NCBI GenBank assembly: GCA_964494505.1
Contig: CAZBRO010000027.1
Coordinates: 17,324 to 81,323 of the forward strand
Length of the DNA stretch: 64,000 nucleotides
Reading direction: 5' to 3'
Source of the DNA: CAIYRG01 sp964494505
GTDB lineage: Bacteria; Pseudomonadota; Alphaproteobacteria; Micropepsales; Micropepsaceae
Shown here in pieces: positions 36,531-45,208 of this stretch. Position 1 is the stretch's first letter. Every line of letters begins with the position of its first letter. The position numbers were made by a program, and so were the translations under genes. The notes beneath the pieces were generated by a model that saw only the letters and a list, made by a program, of their open reading frames with translations, was not told the origin of the DNA and searched no databases.

Positions 36531-37139
36531 CTATCGCGCGGGTGCAGCCAATGGTGCGCCGCCGCGTCCTCCCGGACCCAGCAGGTTGGGCAGCAATGGC
36601 GGCTGCGGCCCCATCACCGCGCTCATCGCTTTCCAGGCGCAAATCTCGTCGCTCCATTCCGGAGGCATAAAGGGCGACCCGCCGACTCCGATGGCGCCAA
36701 TGAACTGGTTGCCATTGACGATAATCGGCAATCCGCCGCCGATGGGCACCACACCGAATTGGGTAAGTTGCTGCGCCTCCGAGGCGCGCCCCTGAAGCCT
36801 GGCATTCTGCGCAGCCTTGCTCGGCTGGCGCGTGGCAAGAGCGACTTTTGCTTTCGCAATGGCGCCTTCCACCGCACCCTTGCCCTGTCCATTCATGCGG
36901 TAGAAATAGACCAGTTCGCCAAACTGGTCATAGATCACGATCGATAGTTTGACGCCTTGCTTGACCGCCAGATCGACACAGCCTTTGCCGATTTTTTCCG
37001 CCGTATCGATGTCGATGGCGTTTTGCTCGAGAAGCTGCTTGGCGGCATCGCCGCGAATAACGAAATCGCCGTCGGCGGCGTGCGCCGTACCGGCCAGGAT
37101 GGCGGCTGCCGCGCCGAACGCAGTAAGTCTGCGGTTCAT
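36531..37139 (-). CDS. Secreted GlcG/HbpS-like protein (PF03928)
   Basis: The protein has 202 residues with a signal peptide (to about residue 21, ending AHA). The body has the GlcG/HbpS fold: AEKIGKGCVDLAVKQGVKLSIVIYDQFGELVYFYRMN and GGGLPIIVNGNQFIGAIGVGG. Members bind haem or cobalamin or act as periplasmic sensor partners; none of these is proven here. The C-terminus is Pro/Gly-rich. GAGGGG lies 5 bases upstream of ATG 37139. The ATG is 25 bases downstream of the TPR gene end on the same strand. Confidence 0.82.
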   Translation of the reverse strand: MNRRLTAFGAAAAILAGTAHAADGDFVIRGDAAKQLLEQNAIDIDTAEKIGKGCVDLAVKQGVKLSIVIYDQFGELVYFYRMNGQGKGAVEGAIAKAKVALATRQPSKAAQNARLQGRASEAQQLTQFGVVPIGGGLPIIVNGNQFIGAIGVGGSPFMPPEWSDEICAWKAMSAVMGPQPPLLPNLLGPGGRGGAPLAAPAR

Positions 37140-37164
37140 GTTTCCCCTCACAACATCAAGACCG

Positions 37165-37932
37165 TTAAGGATCGTGAACTTCGAGCGCCTCGATGCGCTT
37201 GCGCACCGCATCGGCCGCCGGGCCGTCCGGCGCACGCACCAGCACCTGCACGAAATCGGCCCGCGCCCCGTTCTTGTCGCCGGCCTCCATTTTCATGCTG
37301 CCGCGCTCGACCAACGCGTCGGGAAAGGTTGGATCGATCGACAATGCGGCATTGATATCGGACCTGTACCCCGTCTTGTTGCCTTGCGCCTGGCGAGCGC
37401 TCGCGCGCAGCACGTAAATCTCCGGTTTCCGCTTTTCGTAATTGAGCGCGAGATTGAGGTCCATTTCCGCGTTCGCCCAATCCTGACGCGCGGCCCGGGC
37501 GCGTGCCCGGTCGGTCAACAGCTCCGCGTCGCGGGGAGTCAATTTCAGCGCGGCGGTGAAGGCTGCTTCGGCATTTTCGATCTGGCTCGCGAGCAGCCAG
37601 GCATTGCCGGATTGGCTGAGCAGTGCCGCACGCTCTGCCGGCGTTCCGGAATCCCGCTGAGCGAGCGCATTCAGGCGCGAAGCCGCCTCACCCGGCTCGT
37701 CCAGCGCGATCAGCGCCAGGGCTGCGCAATGTTCGGCCGCGATGCCGCCGCCATGGTCGCGCCAGATCAGCGCTTTTTCGAACGCGTCGTCGGCCTTCAC
37801 GTTCACCGCGGCAACGCAGTCCTGATAGGGGTCGGCGCCGCCGAAGGGGCTGTCATTATCGGCGGCCCACGCGATCGCCGCGCCCGCGAAAAAGGCAACC
37901 GGCAGAGACAGGATGCGGAGGCGTTTCCACAT
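37165..37932 (-). CDS. Exported tetratricopeptide repeat protein
   Basis: The protein has 255 residues with a signal peptide (LSLPVAFFAGAAIAWA). Degenerate TPR units span residues 45-250, including SQIENAEAAFTAALKLTPRDAELLTDRARARAA and RSDINAALSIDPTFPDALVERGSMKMEAGDKNGARADF. It is probably a periplasmic interaction scaffold. The open frame continues upstream to 38268, but that part is antisense-like sequence within the hydrolase gene and lacks a signal peptide. Confidence 0.8.
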   Translation of the reverse strand: MWKRLRILSLPVAFFAGAAIAWAADNDSPFGGADPYQDCVAAVNVKADDAFEKALIWRDHGGGIAAEHCAALALIALDEPGEAASRLNALAQRDSGTPAERAALLSQSGNAWLLASQIENAEAAFTAALKLTPRDAELLTDRARARAARQDWANAEMDLNLALNYEKRKPEIYVLRASARQAQGNKTGYRSDINAALSIDPTFPDALVERGSMKMEAGDKNGARADFVQVLVRAPDGPAADAVRKRIEALEVHDP

Positions 37933-37970
37933 GGCCTTAGATGAGCCGGACACCGGCCCGAAAGCAAGTC

Positions 37971-38703
37971 TCACCCGTCTAATTCCGCCATGAGCCCATC
38001 CAACGCGTGCTCGATCCGCTTCAGGTTGGCAGGGGTGGAAAGCCGGTGATCGCCATCCTTGATGAGCGTGATGACGGGACTGCCCCGCAACTGGTCCAAG
38101 AGGTCCAAAACGTGCTGCAAGGGTACGTCCGGGTCGGCCATGCCGTGGACGATGCTGACCGGGCAATCGAGCGCAATCGGCCCATCGAGAATGAGGTTCC
38201 GCCGGCCATCCTCGATCAGCGCCCGCGTGATCGGATAGGGCTCGCCATAGGCGGACGGCCTCAGCCACTCGCCTTTTTCCATGACCTCGCGGCGCATCGA
38301 CTCGCTCATGCGCGCCCAGATCAGTTTTTCGGTGAAATCCGGCGCCGGTGCGATCAGCAGGAGCCCGGCCACCTTCTCCGGCCTCCTAAGGGCCGTGAGC
38401 AGGGCGATCCAGGCCCCCATGCTGGAGCCCACCAGAACCTGCGGTCCCTCGCACAGCCGGTCCAGCACCGCCACAGCGGCTGATGGTCCCCTCCCGGAAA
38501 GCCCCCGACGAATGCCCGTGGCCGAAATAATCGAACCGCAGATAGGCCCGCCCCCTCCGCGCCGCCCAGGCGTCGATAGCGCCTGCCTTGGTGCCGGCCA
38601 TGTCGGCCTTGAAACCGCCAAGCCAGACCGCTCCGGGGAGCTTCCCGTCTCGCCGCAAATAGGCGATGGTCTGGCCATCTTCGCGAGCCAATTTTTCCAC
38701 CAA
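37971..38703 (-). pseudogene. Alpha/beta hydrolase with a frameshift
   Basis: The N-terminal part (LAREDGQTIAYL, VWLGGFKADM and RFDYFGHGHSSGAFREGTISR) is in one frame. The rest (AAVAVLDRLCEGPQVLVGSSMGAWIALL through VSIVHGMADPDVPLQHV and GDHRLS) is in another. The break is near 38473-38482, where several bases between ISR and AVAVLD seem lost. Both halves align with the same family of short serine hydrolases and keep the catalytic Ser, Asp and His. The start is TTG 38703 or GTG 38700, overlapping the divergent glycosyltransferase. Either the gene is recently broken or there is a sequencing error. Confidence 0.75.
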
Positions 38704-39947
38704 TGAAATTTCCCTGGTCCAGAAAATCACGCAACCCTAAGCAGGCGCCCGGCCCGGCGCCAGCGAAGCCGCCTGCAATCCTGCAGATCGTGCCGTCGCT
38801 CAATGCCGGCGGCGCCGAGCGTACCACCGCCGACATCGCCGAGGCGCTGATCGAGCACGGGGTGCGCGCGCTGGTGATCACCGCGGGCGGCCGTCTCCAA
38901 GGAGAGATCGCCAGCTATGGCGGCGAGGTCATCAATATGGACGTCGCCACCAAGCTGCCCCACAGGATCGTCTCCAACGCTTCTGCCATTGCCGACATCA
39001 TCCGGGACGAGAACGTGGTTCTGGTGCATGCCCGTTCGCGGGCGCCGGCCTGGAGCGCGCGGATGGCCGCACAGCGCACCGGCATTCCGCTGGTGACGAC
39101 CTATCACGGCATCTACAACGCCAGGCTGCCGTTCAAGCGCTGGTACAATTCGATCATGGCGCGCGGCGATGCGGTGATCGCCAATTCCGAATGGACGGCG
39201 CGGCATATCCTGGCGACCTATCGCTTCAAGCCCAAGCACCTGACCATCATTCCGCGCGGGATAGACCTTCGCGTCTTCAGTCCGGAGGCCGTCGAACCCG
39301 CGCGCGTTGCGGCCATGCGCAAATGGTGGCTGGCGAAGCCCTCCGACCGGATTGTGCTGTTGCCCGGCCGGCTTACCAGGTGGAAGGGGCAACTCGTCTT
39401 CCTGCAGGCGCTTGGCCGCCTGAAAGCCGAGAGCCGGCTTGCGGACGTCAGAGCCGTGATCGCCGGCGATGCACAAGGCCGCGAGGCCTATGTCCGCGAA
39501 ATCATGAACGCCATCGAGGATGCCGGCCTCTCGGACATCGTGACGGTCGCTACCCATTTGACGGACATGCCTGCGGCCTATCTCGCGGCCGATATCGTGG
39601 TTTCCGCCTCCACCGATCCGGAGGCCTTCGGGCGCGTGGCGCCGGAAGCCTCGGCCATGGGGCGTGCGGTGATCGCCACCGACCATGGCGGCGCACGCGA
39701 GACGGTGCGCCACGGCGAAACGGGCCTGCTGGTCAAGCCGGGCAGCGACCGGGCGCTCGCCGAGGCCCTCGACGACCTGCTCAGCCGCTCGCCCGCAGAA
39801 CGCGCCCATATGGGGGCCAACGGCCGGGCCTTCATCGCCGCCAATTTCACGCTCGACCGTATGTGCGACGACACACTCGCCCTCTACAGCACGCTGATCG
39901 AGGAACGCACCGCGCGCGGCGCCGGTCACACCGGCCGGGGGCCTTAG
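38703..39947 (+). CDS. Glycosyltransferase family 4
   Basis: The protein has 414 residues with a GT-B fold. The N-terminal half has LQIVPSLNAGGAERTTADIAEAL and VTTYHGIYNARLPFKRWYN. The C-terminal half carries ILLPGRLTRWKG-like VLLPGRLTRWKGQ and the EX7E-type DPEAFGRVAPEASAMG for donor binding. It likely builds LPS or exopolysaccharide from a nucleotide sugar. Nothing in the sequence identifies the sugar. A hydrolase remnant lies divergently upstream with almost no spacer. Confidence 0.9.
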   Translation: MKFPWSRKSRNPKQAPGPAPAKPPAILQIVPSLNAGGAERTTADIAEALIEHGVRALVITAGGRLQGEIASYGGEVINMDVATKLPHRIVSNASAIADIIRDENVVLVHARSRAPAWSARMAAQRTGIPLVTTYHGIYNARLPFKRWYNSIMARGDAVIANSEWTARHILATYRFKPKHLTIIPRGIDLRVFSPEAVEPARVAAMRKWWLAKPSDRIVLLPGRLTRWKGQLVFLQALGRLKAESRLADVRAVIAGDAQGREAYVREIMNAIEDAGLSDIVTVATHLTDMPAAYLAADIVVSASTDPEAFGRVAPEASAMGRAVIATDHGGARETVRHGETGLLVKPGSDRALAEALDDLLSRSPAERAHMGANGRAFIAANFTLDRMCDDTLALYSTLIEERTARGAGHTGRGP

Positions 39948-40141
39948 ACCTCCTTGCCCCTTCGAGCGACCAAGAGCATCGGCAGGAGAGCAATTCCGAA
40001 CAGAACTCCCAACACCCCGATAGCTCCCGCCTCGGTATGCAGGAATGTCGCGATTTCGGCCCTTAGAGCAGGTGAGAGCAAGACCGCGAGCGGAAGGAGG
40101 CGCCACAGATTGCGAGCCAGATTCACAAGCAAGGGACGCAC
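39944..40141 (-). CDS. Possible small membrane protein
   Basis: The protein has 65 residues with two hydrophobic segments: LLPLAVLLSPALRAEI and GAIGVLGVLFGIALLPMLLVA. The start would be GTG 40141. It overlaps the glycosyltransferase stop by 4 bases, tail to tail. Length, start and conservation are all uncertain. I include it because the hydrophobic pattern and the ending KEV are plausible. Confidence 0.35.
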   Translation of the reverse strand: MRPLLVNLARNLWRLLPLAVLLSPALRAEIATFLHTEAGAIGVLGVLFGIALLPMLLVARRGKEV

Positions 40142-40213
40142 CTCAAGGGTTCCTTTCGCATCTTAAACCACCGGCCTTACCAGACGCAAAAGGGCCAGTA
40201 ATTTCAGGCTGAG

Positions 40214-40277
40214 GCCGTACCTCCCCTTGAGGGAGGGTCGAATTGCGGTTAGGCAATTCGCAGGAGGGGACATTCCC
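40214..40277. repeat. Hairpin-rich leader of thrS (REP-like)
   Basis: It contains three adjacent palindromes: CCTCCC TTGA-type stem (about 40220-40236), CGAATTGC/GCAATTCG (40239-40246 with 40253-40260, loop GGTTAG), and GAGGGGA/TCCCCTC (40264-40270 with 40274-40280). The arrangement resembles the repeats after infC. The last stem hides the AGGAGGGG that would be the nearest ribosome site for thrS. Confidence 0.55.
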
Positions 40278-40287
40278 CTCGACCTCA

Positions 40288-42246
40288 ATGGAGACACCCG
40301 TGTCCGCGCCCGCGTCATCGAACCCCGTGAACATCACCCTGCCCGACGGCAAGGTGCTGAATTTCACGGAAGGCGTGACCGGTGCCGACATCGCCGCCAG
40401 AATCGGGCCGGGACTCGCCAAGGCCGCGCTCGTTATCGAGGTGGACGGCAAGGAATGGGACCTGTTCCGCCCGATTCGGCACGACGCCCATGTCCGCATC
40501 ATCACCCGGAAAGACCCCGAGGCGCTGGAGCTGATCCGGCACGATGCCGCCCATGTGCTCGCGATGGCGGTGCAGGAACTCTTCCCCGGCACGCAGGTGA
40601 CCATCGGCCCGGCGATCGAGGACGGCTTCTATTACGATTTCGCGCGGGACGAACCGTTCCATCCCGACGATCTGCCCAAGATCGAAGCGAAGATGCGCGA
40701 GATCGTGGCCCGCGATCTCCCGACCCGGCGCACCGTGTGGCCGCGCGACGAAGCCATCCGGCATTTCGAGGAGATCGGCGAGACCTACAAAGCCGAGCTG
40801 ATCCGCGACCTTCCACCCGGCGATGAGATCACCGTCTATTACCATGGCGATTGGCACGACCTCTGCCGGGGCCCGCATTTCGCCTCCACCGGCAAGATCG
40901 GCCAGGGCTTCAAGCTGACCAAGATCGCGGGCGCCTATTGGCGGGGCGATCATCGCAACGCCCAGCTTCAGCGCATCTACGGCACCGCCTGGCGCGACGA
41001 GAAGGAACTCGAAGCCTATCTCAAGCGGCTGGAGGAAGCGGAAAAACGCGACCATCGCCGGCTGGGCAAGGAGATGGACCTCTTCCACATGCAGGAAGAG
41101 GCGGTGGGCCAGGTGTTCTGGCACCCCAAGGGCTACACCCTCTATCACGCGCTGGAAGACTATATCCGCCGCAAGCTTGGGCTCGCCGGCTATCAGGAGG
41201 TCAAAACCCCGCAGCTCATCGACCGCAAGCTCTGGGAGCTCTCCGGCCACTGGGCGAATTATCGCGAGCACATGTTCGTGGCCGAGGTGGAGGACGAGAA
41301 GAAGACCCTCGCCGTCAAGCCGATGAACTGCCCCGGCCATGTGCAGATCTTCAAGCAAGGCACCAAATCCTATCGCGAGCTTCCCTTGCGCCTGGCCGAG
41401 TTCGGCTCCTGCCACCGCTACGAGCCATCGGGCGCGCTGCACGGCATCATGCGCGTGCGCGCCTTCACCCAGGACGATGCGCACATTTTCTGCACCCATG
41501 AGCAGATCACCGACGAGACCGCCGCCTTCTGCGGGCTTCTGATGACCATCTATCGCGACCTCGGCTTCGAGGACGTGCGGGTAAAGCTCGCCACCCGTCC
41601 CGACAACCGCATCGGCAGCGACGCAGTGTGGGACCAGGCCGAGACCGCATTGAAGGACGCCACCGAACGCGCCGGTCTTGCCTACGCGCTCAATCCCGGC
41701 GAGGGCGCCTTTTACGGCCCGAAGCTCGAATTCGTGCTTCGCGATTCCATCGGCCGCGACTGGCAATGCGGCACGCTGCAGGTCGATTTCAACACCGCAG
41801 ACCGGTTGGGCGCTTCCTACATCGCCGAGGACGGCGGCAAGCACGCCCCGGTGATGCTGCATCGCGCGATCCTGGGTTCCATGGAGCGCTTCATCGGCGT
41901 CTTGATCGAGCATTACGCGGGAAAATTCCCGCTCTGGCTCGCGCCCGTCCAGGCCGTGATCGCCACCGTCGTCTCCGACGCCGATTCTTACGCGGAGGAC
42001 GCCGCGGCCGAACTCCGGCGCGCTGGAATCCGGGCCGAGACCGACCTGCGCAACGAAAAGATCAACTACAAGGTCCGCGAGCATTCGCTTGCTAAAGTGC
42101 CGTATTTGCTGGTCGCAGGCCGCCGGGAGGCCGAGAACCGGACCTTGACCGTCCGGCGACTCGGCTCGGACGCGCAAGAAAACCTTGCGTTAAGCGCCGT
42201 CGTTCATATGCTTAAGGCGGACGCGGTGCCGCCGGACCTGAAATGA
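40288..42246 (+). CDS. thrS: Threonyl-tRNA synthetase
   Basis: The protein has about 652 residues with all ThrRS modules: a TGS domain (NITLPDGKVLNFTEGVTGADIAARI), an editing domain with HDAAHVLAMAVQELFP, a class II catalytic core (MNCPGHVQIFKQGTKSYRELPLRLAEFG and RAFTQDDAHIFC), and an anticodon domain (PVQAVIATVVSDADSYAEDAAAELRRAG). It charges tRNA-Thr. ATG 40288 is chosen; GTG 40300 is an option, and the frame is open to TTG 40243. The nearest SD is about 18 bases upstream inside a hairpin, which may allow structural control. infC follows on the same strand after about 155 bases. Confidence 0.97.
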   Translation: METPVSAPASSNPVNITLPDGKVLNFTEGVTGADIAARIGPGLAKAALVIEVDGKEWDLFRPIRHDAHVRIITRKDPEALELIRHDAAHVLAMAVQELFPGTQVTIGPAIEDGFYYDFARDEPFHPDDLPKIEAKMREIVARDLPTRRTVWPRDEAIRHFEEIGETYKAELIRDLPPGDEITVYYHGDWHDLCRGPHFASTGKIGQGFKLTKIAGAYWRGDHRNAQLQRIYGTAWRDEKELEAYLKRLEEAEKRDHRRLGKEMDLFHMQEEAVGQVFWHPKGYTLYHALEDYIRRKLGLAGYQEVKTPQLIDRKLWELSGHWANYREHMFVAEVEDEKKTLAVKPMNCPGHVQIFKQGTKSYRELPLRLAEFGSCHRYEPSGALHGIMRVRAFTQDDAHIFCTHEQITDETAAFCGLLMTIYRDLGFEDVRVKLATRPDNRIGSDAVWDQAETALKDATERAGLAYALNPGEGAFYGPKLEFVLRDSIGRDWQCGTLQVDFNTADRLGASYIAEDGGKHAPVMLHRAILGSMERFIGVLIEHYAGKFPLWLAPVQAVIATVVSDADSYAEDAAAELRRAGIRAETDLRNEKINYKVREHSLAKVPYLLVAGRREAENRTLTVRRLGSDAQENLALSAVVHMLKADAVPPDLK

Positions 42247-42402
42247 GCCGGTGAAATTCGCTTCCGTGTCATGCGTATCGGAACCAACCGGTCCCGCACG
42301 TGCCATCATGGAGGGACGCTCGCGCAAATCCCCTGGAAACCTGCCGCGATCTCCCTTCCTGCCGATGTGCACGAGCAGGCCTTTTAAAGGGAGAATGCCA
42401 TA

Positions 42403-42939
42403 ATCAGGAAACCTGCCCAGCAGACGCCGCCGTCCAAAGAGGGCCCGCGCGTCAATGAAGAGATTACCTCCCGCACCATTCTTCTGATCGGTGCGGAAGG
42501 CGAGAAGATGGGGCCCATCGGACTCGATGAGGCCCTCGCCATGGCGGAAGAAAAAGGCTTCGATCTCGTCGAAGTCTCGCCCGGCGCAAAGCCGCCCGTC
42601 GTCAAGATGATGGACTACGGCAAATACAAATACGAACAGCAGAAGAAAGCCGCCGAAGCGCGCAAGAAGCAGAAGGTCATCGAGATCAAGGAGATCAAGA
42701 TGCGCCCGACCATCGACGATCACGACTACGATACCAAGATGAAGGCGATGCGGCGCTTCTTCGACGAGGGCGACAAGGTCAAGGTGACATTGCGTTTCCG
42801 CGGCCGCGAGATGGCGCACCAGAACATCGGCATGGAACTGCTCACGCGGATCCAGAAGGAAACCGACACCTACGCCAAGATCGAGCAATATCCCAGACTC
42901 GAGGGCCGCCAGATGCAGATGGTGCTCGCCCCGCGCTGA
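42403..42939 (+). CDS. infC: Translation initiation factor IF-3
   Basis: The protein has 178 residues. The N-terminal domain (RVNEEITSRTILLIGAEGEKMGPIGLDEALAMAEEKGFDLVEVSPGA) and C-terminal domain (IEIKEIKMRPTIDDHDYDTKMKAMRRFFDEGDKVKVTLRFRGREM) are complete. No ATG gives the full N-terminus. The start is ATC 42403 (or ATA 42400), 9 bases (or 6) after AAGGGAG. Non-AUG Ile starts on infC let IF-3 repress its own translation. An out-of-frame ATG-CCA-TAA at 42395-42403 lies directly on the start region. Confidence 0.95.
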   Translation: MRKPAQQTPPSKEGPRVNEEITSRTILLIGAEGEKMGPIGLDEALAMAEEKGFDLVEVSPGAKPPVVKMMDYGKYKYEQQKKAAEARKKQKVIEIKEIKMRPTIDDHDYDTKMKAMRRFFDEGDKVKVTLRFRGREMAHQNIGMELLTRIQKETDTYAKIEQYPRLEGRQMQMVLAPR

Positions 42940-42973
42940 GAGCGCAGATTCGGCCGTTTCCGTTCGCCTCTTT

Positions 42974-43410
42974 CCTCCTCCGTATTGACGGGGGAGGTGC
43001 CGAGCGCGCTTTCGCGAGAGACGGAAAGCTCACCCCCATACGATCCTCCCCCGTTTACGGGGGAGGTGCCGAGCGCAATTCGCGCGAGGCGGAGGGGGCG
43101 CGGATCAATTGAGTGGCGGAGCCGCAGACAGATGATCCTCGCCCGTTTGCGGGGGAGGTGCCGAGCGCAATTTCGCGCGAGGCAGAGGGGGCGCGGATCA
43201 ATTGAGTGGCGGAGCCGCAGACAGATGATCCTCCCCCGTTTTACGGGGGAGGGGGACCGCCGGAGGCGGTGGAGGGGGCCACCCCCTCGTGAAAGCACAT
43301 CCCCGCCAATGTGATGCCCCCTCCGTCGCTAACGCGACACCTCCCCCGCTTCGCAGGGGAGGACCCATCTGAACCTCCCCCGCTTCGCAGGGGGAGGACC
43401 CGGCAGGAAC
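42974..43410. repeat. Tandem cluster of 92-93 bp GC-rich repeats
   Basis: Two nearly identical units lie end to end, 43042-43133 and 43134-43226. Each starts with a CCTCCCCC/GGGGGAGG hairpin followed by TGCCGAGCGC, a CGCGCGAGG segment, and GGATCAATTGAGTGGCGGAGCC. Partial diverged copies flank them at about 42974-43030 and 43227-43260. Further CCTCCCC...GGGGAGG hairpins occur at 43340-43410, in reverse polarity. This is a REP/BIME-like array with no coding content. It fills most of the gap between infC and the next gene. Confidence 0.85.
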
Positions 43411-43497
43411 CGCCGCATGACGCAAAAGTAACCCGCAGACGAGCGCAGCGAACCGTCCCTCGTGGATATAGTTCGGCGGCTTGGGGTGGGGGGCTTG

Positions 43498-43980
43498 ATG
43501 AATCCTGTCGTGACCTTGGCTCTCTTCGGGGCTGTCATCGGCGGCGTGATCGGCACAATTATCGCCGTCATCCGCGCGCGATCTTATCCGGCGAACGATA
43601 AGCGCCGCTGGGGACCGGCGATCCTTGGCGGAATCGTCGTCTATTGGGCCGTTCTGCTTTCATCGCTGGGCGTCAGCGCGTGGCTTCACGCTCCTACCCG
43701 GTACAGTACGGCGGTCAATTACACACTTGGCGGCTTCTATATCGGTTTGGCCACCTATACCGCATGTCTTCTGAGCATCGCCGTGGCCCCGCGCCTGAAG
43801 TGGCGGCAGACAAGTTACAGGGCCGCAATCGTCGCCTTTAGTTGGGTGCTGTTTTTCAGCCGTAACGACCGCAACTTTCTCGGCGAAATGCTGGGCACGG
43901 TTATTGGGGCAGCCGCAGCGTGGCCGACGGCCTACCGGTTGTTCGGGCAAGCGAACGCCAAACCTCAAATTGCCAATTGA
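43498..43980 (+). CDS. Membrane protein of unknown function
   Basis: The protein has 160 residues with about four hydrophobic helices: VVTLALFGAVIGGVIGTIIAVI, AILGGIVVYWAVLLSSLGV, GGFYIGLATYTACLLSIAV, and a C-terminal one. No family is recognised. ATG 43498 lies after a GT-rich purine stretch. The following secreted-protein gene starts one base after its stop, so the two form an operon. Confidence 0.6.
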   Translation: MNPVVTLALFGAVIGGVIGTIIAVIRARSYPANDKRRWGPAILGGIVVYWAVLLSSLGVSAWLHAPTRYSTAVNYTLGGFYIGLATYTACLLSIAVAPRLKWRQTSYRAAIVAFSWVLFFSRNDRNFLGEMLGTVIGAAAAWPTAYRLFGQANAKPQIAN

Positions 43981-43981
43981 G

Positions 43982-44887
43982 ATGAACCGCTGGATCGTTC
44001 TGTCCGCCGCCCTCATCGCCGCGCAAGCAGCCGCACCCCATTCGGCCAGCGCGCAATCGGCGCGCGAAGATCCCCTCGTCGCCCGCATCCGCGCCTGCAC
44101 CTTCACCCATCCCGTCCGCGCCATCGGTTCGCTGGCCGAGTTGCCTCAGCCGATTCGCGATGCACTCGGCGCTATTGCCGAAAAAGGCGAACCCTTCCAG
44201 TCCACGGATACGATCGGACCCGGTCCGCGTCTTCCGTTCCGGCGCTTCATAACGGCAGGGCAATGGGGTGAGTTGTACTTCGTTTGGTACGAACAAGGCG
44301 GCATCGCTTACGCACCCTACATCACGCTTTATCGTCTGCGCGCCGCCGACAACGGTCTTGAGCGCCTAGCCTTGCGTCCGCAGTTCGGGGACTGCCAGGC
44401 CGTTGACGACCTCCTCGACGGCAAACCGCCGCCGCCGCCCCCTCCTCCGCCGCCGAACCCCGATCTGGTGTGCACTTTTTCCCACCCCGTGCGCAGCATC
44501 GATACGGCGAAGGACCTGCCGGACGCGATCAATGGCGACCTTCTGGCGCATTTCGCGCCGCAACGCCTTGGGGAGCGGGATGGGCCGATGACGGCGAACG
44601 ACACGCGGGCCACCGGCTCTCCCTCGCGCACTTTCATCCGGGCAGGCCAAGCCGGCGATCTCTGGTTCGTCTGGTACCGGCATTTCAAGGCGGCAAACGC
44701 GCCGGGCGGGACCGTCATCGAAAAGCAGATCGTGCTCTATCGTTTGCCGGACGCAAACGGGCGTGCCGTGCCGGTCGCAAAGGAGATGGACGTCACGGCG
44801 CGAGGAATGCCGGGGCTTTGCGCACACACCGATGACATGTTGGACGGGAAATTCAGGATGCCGCCCGATGTCGATACGAACTGGTAG
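43982..44887 (+). CDS. Secreted protein with two tandem copies of one domain
   Basis: The protein has 301 residues with a signal peptide ending near ASAQ. Two about 115-residue copies are joined by a run of ten prolines (about residues 148-157). Copy 1 starts CTFTHPVRAIGSLAELPQ and ends CQAVDDLLDGK. Copy 2 starts CTFSHPVRSIDTAKDLPD and ends CAHTDDMLDGK. Each has one Cys at the start and one near the end, so a disulfide per domain is likely. The function is unknown. It is directly downstream of the membrane protein gene. Confidence 0.72.
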   Translation: MNRWIVLSAALIAAQAAAPHSASAQSAREDPLVARIRACTFTHPVRAIGSLAELPQPIRDALGAIAEKGEPFQSTDTIGPGPRLPFRRFITAGQWGELYFVWYEQGGIAYAPYITLYRLRAADNGLERLALRPQFGDCQAVDDLLDGKPPPPPPPPPPNPDLVCTFSHPVRSIDTAKDLPDAINGDLLAHFAPQRLGERDGPMTANDTRATGSPSRTFIRAGQAGDLWFVWYRHFKAANAPGGTVIEKQIVLYRLPDANGRAVPVAKEMDVTARGMPGLCAHTDDMLDGKFRMPPDVDTNW

Positions 44888-44908
44888 CCGCCTGCCCTCG
44901 CGCGTGCT

Positions 44909-45208
44909 TCACGGAAGCCTTCCGAAGCAGGCCGTGCCGTAAACACACAGTTTCACGAAGACGCCCAGGAGCCCCGCAAGAGCGATCGGCAAGCCGGCGA
45001 AAAACCATAATCCGCGCCAGCGGAAATGCGCCAGCGCATAAACGAACAGCCCAAGCCAGCCGATAGGCGGAAGCAGCGTTAGAACCCTCGGATAACCGAC
45101 AACTCCACCCCAGAGCCAATACAGCGATGAAACCACCGCGATTGCCGAAACGAGAGTGGAAAAGACAACCGCTGTAACGGCGGCGCCGGCGCGCTTCTGC
45201 GCAATCAT
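44909..45208 (-). CDS. Small membrane protein of unknown function
   Basis: The protein has 99 residues with three hydrophobic helices: AVVFSTLVSAIAVVSSLYWLWG, LLPPIGWLGLFVYALAHF and LWFFAGLPIALAGLLGVFV. Its ATG overlaps the stop of the preceding secreted-protein gene by 4 bases, so both are likely translated together. It does not match a family I know. Confidence 0.65.
   Translation of the reverse strand: MIAQKRAGAAVTAVVFSTLVSAIAVVSSLYWLWGGVVGYPRVLTLLPPIGWLGLFVYALAHFRWRGLWFFAGLPIALAGLLGVFVKLCVYGTACFGRLP

Noticed and set aside
36240..37139. GlcG-like gene as part of a glycolate oxidase operon
   Set aside because: No glcD, glcE or glcF gene is nearby; the protein has a signal peptide and belongs to the HbpS-like exported group.
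37933..38268. Upstream extension of the TPR gene
   Set aside because: It overlaps the hydrolase coding region and would bury the signal peptide that begins at ATG 37932.
42974..43410. CRISPR array candidate
   Set aside because: Units are 92-93 bp with hairpins and no short unique spacers, and no cas gene is present.
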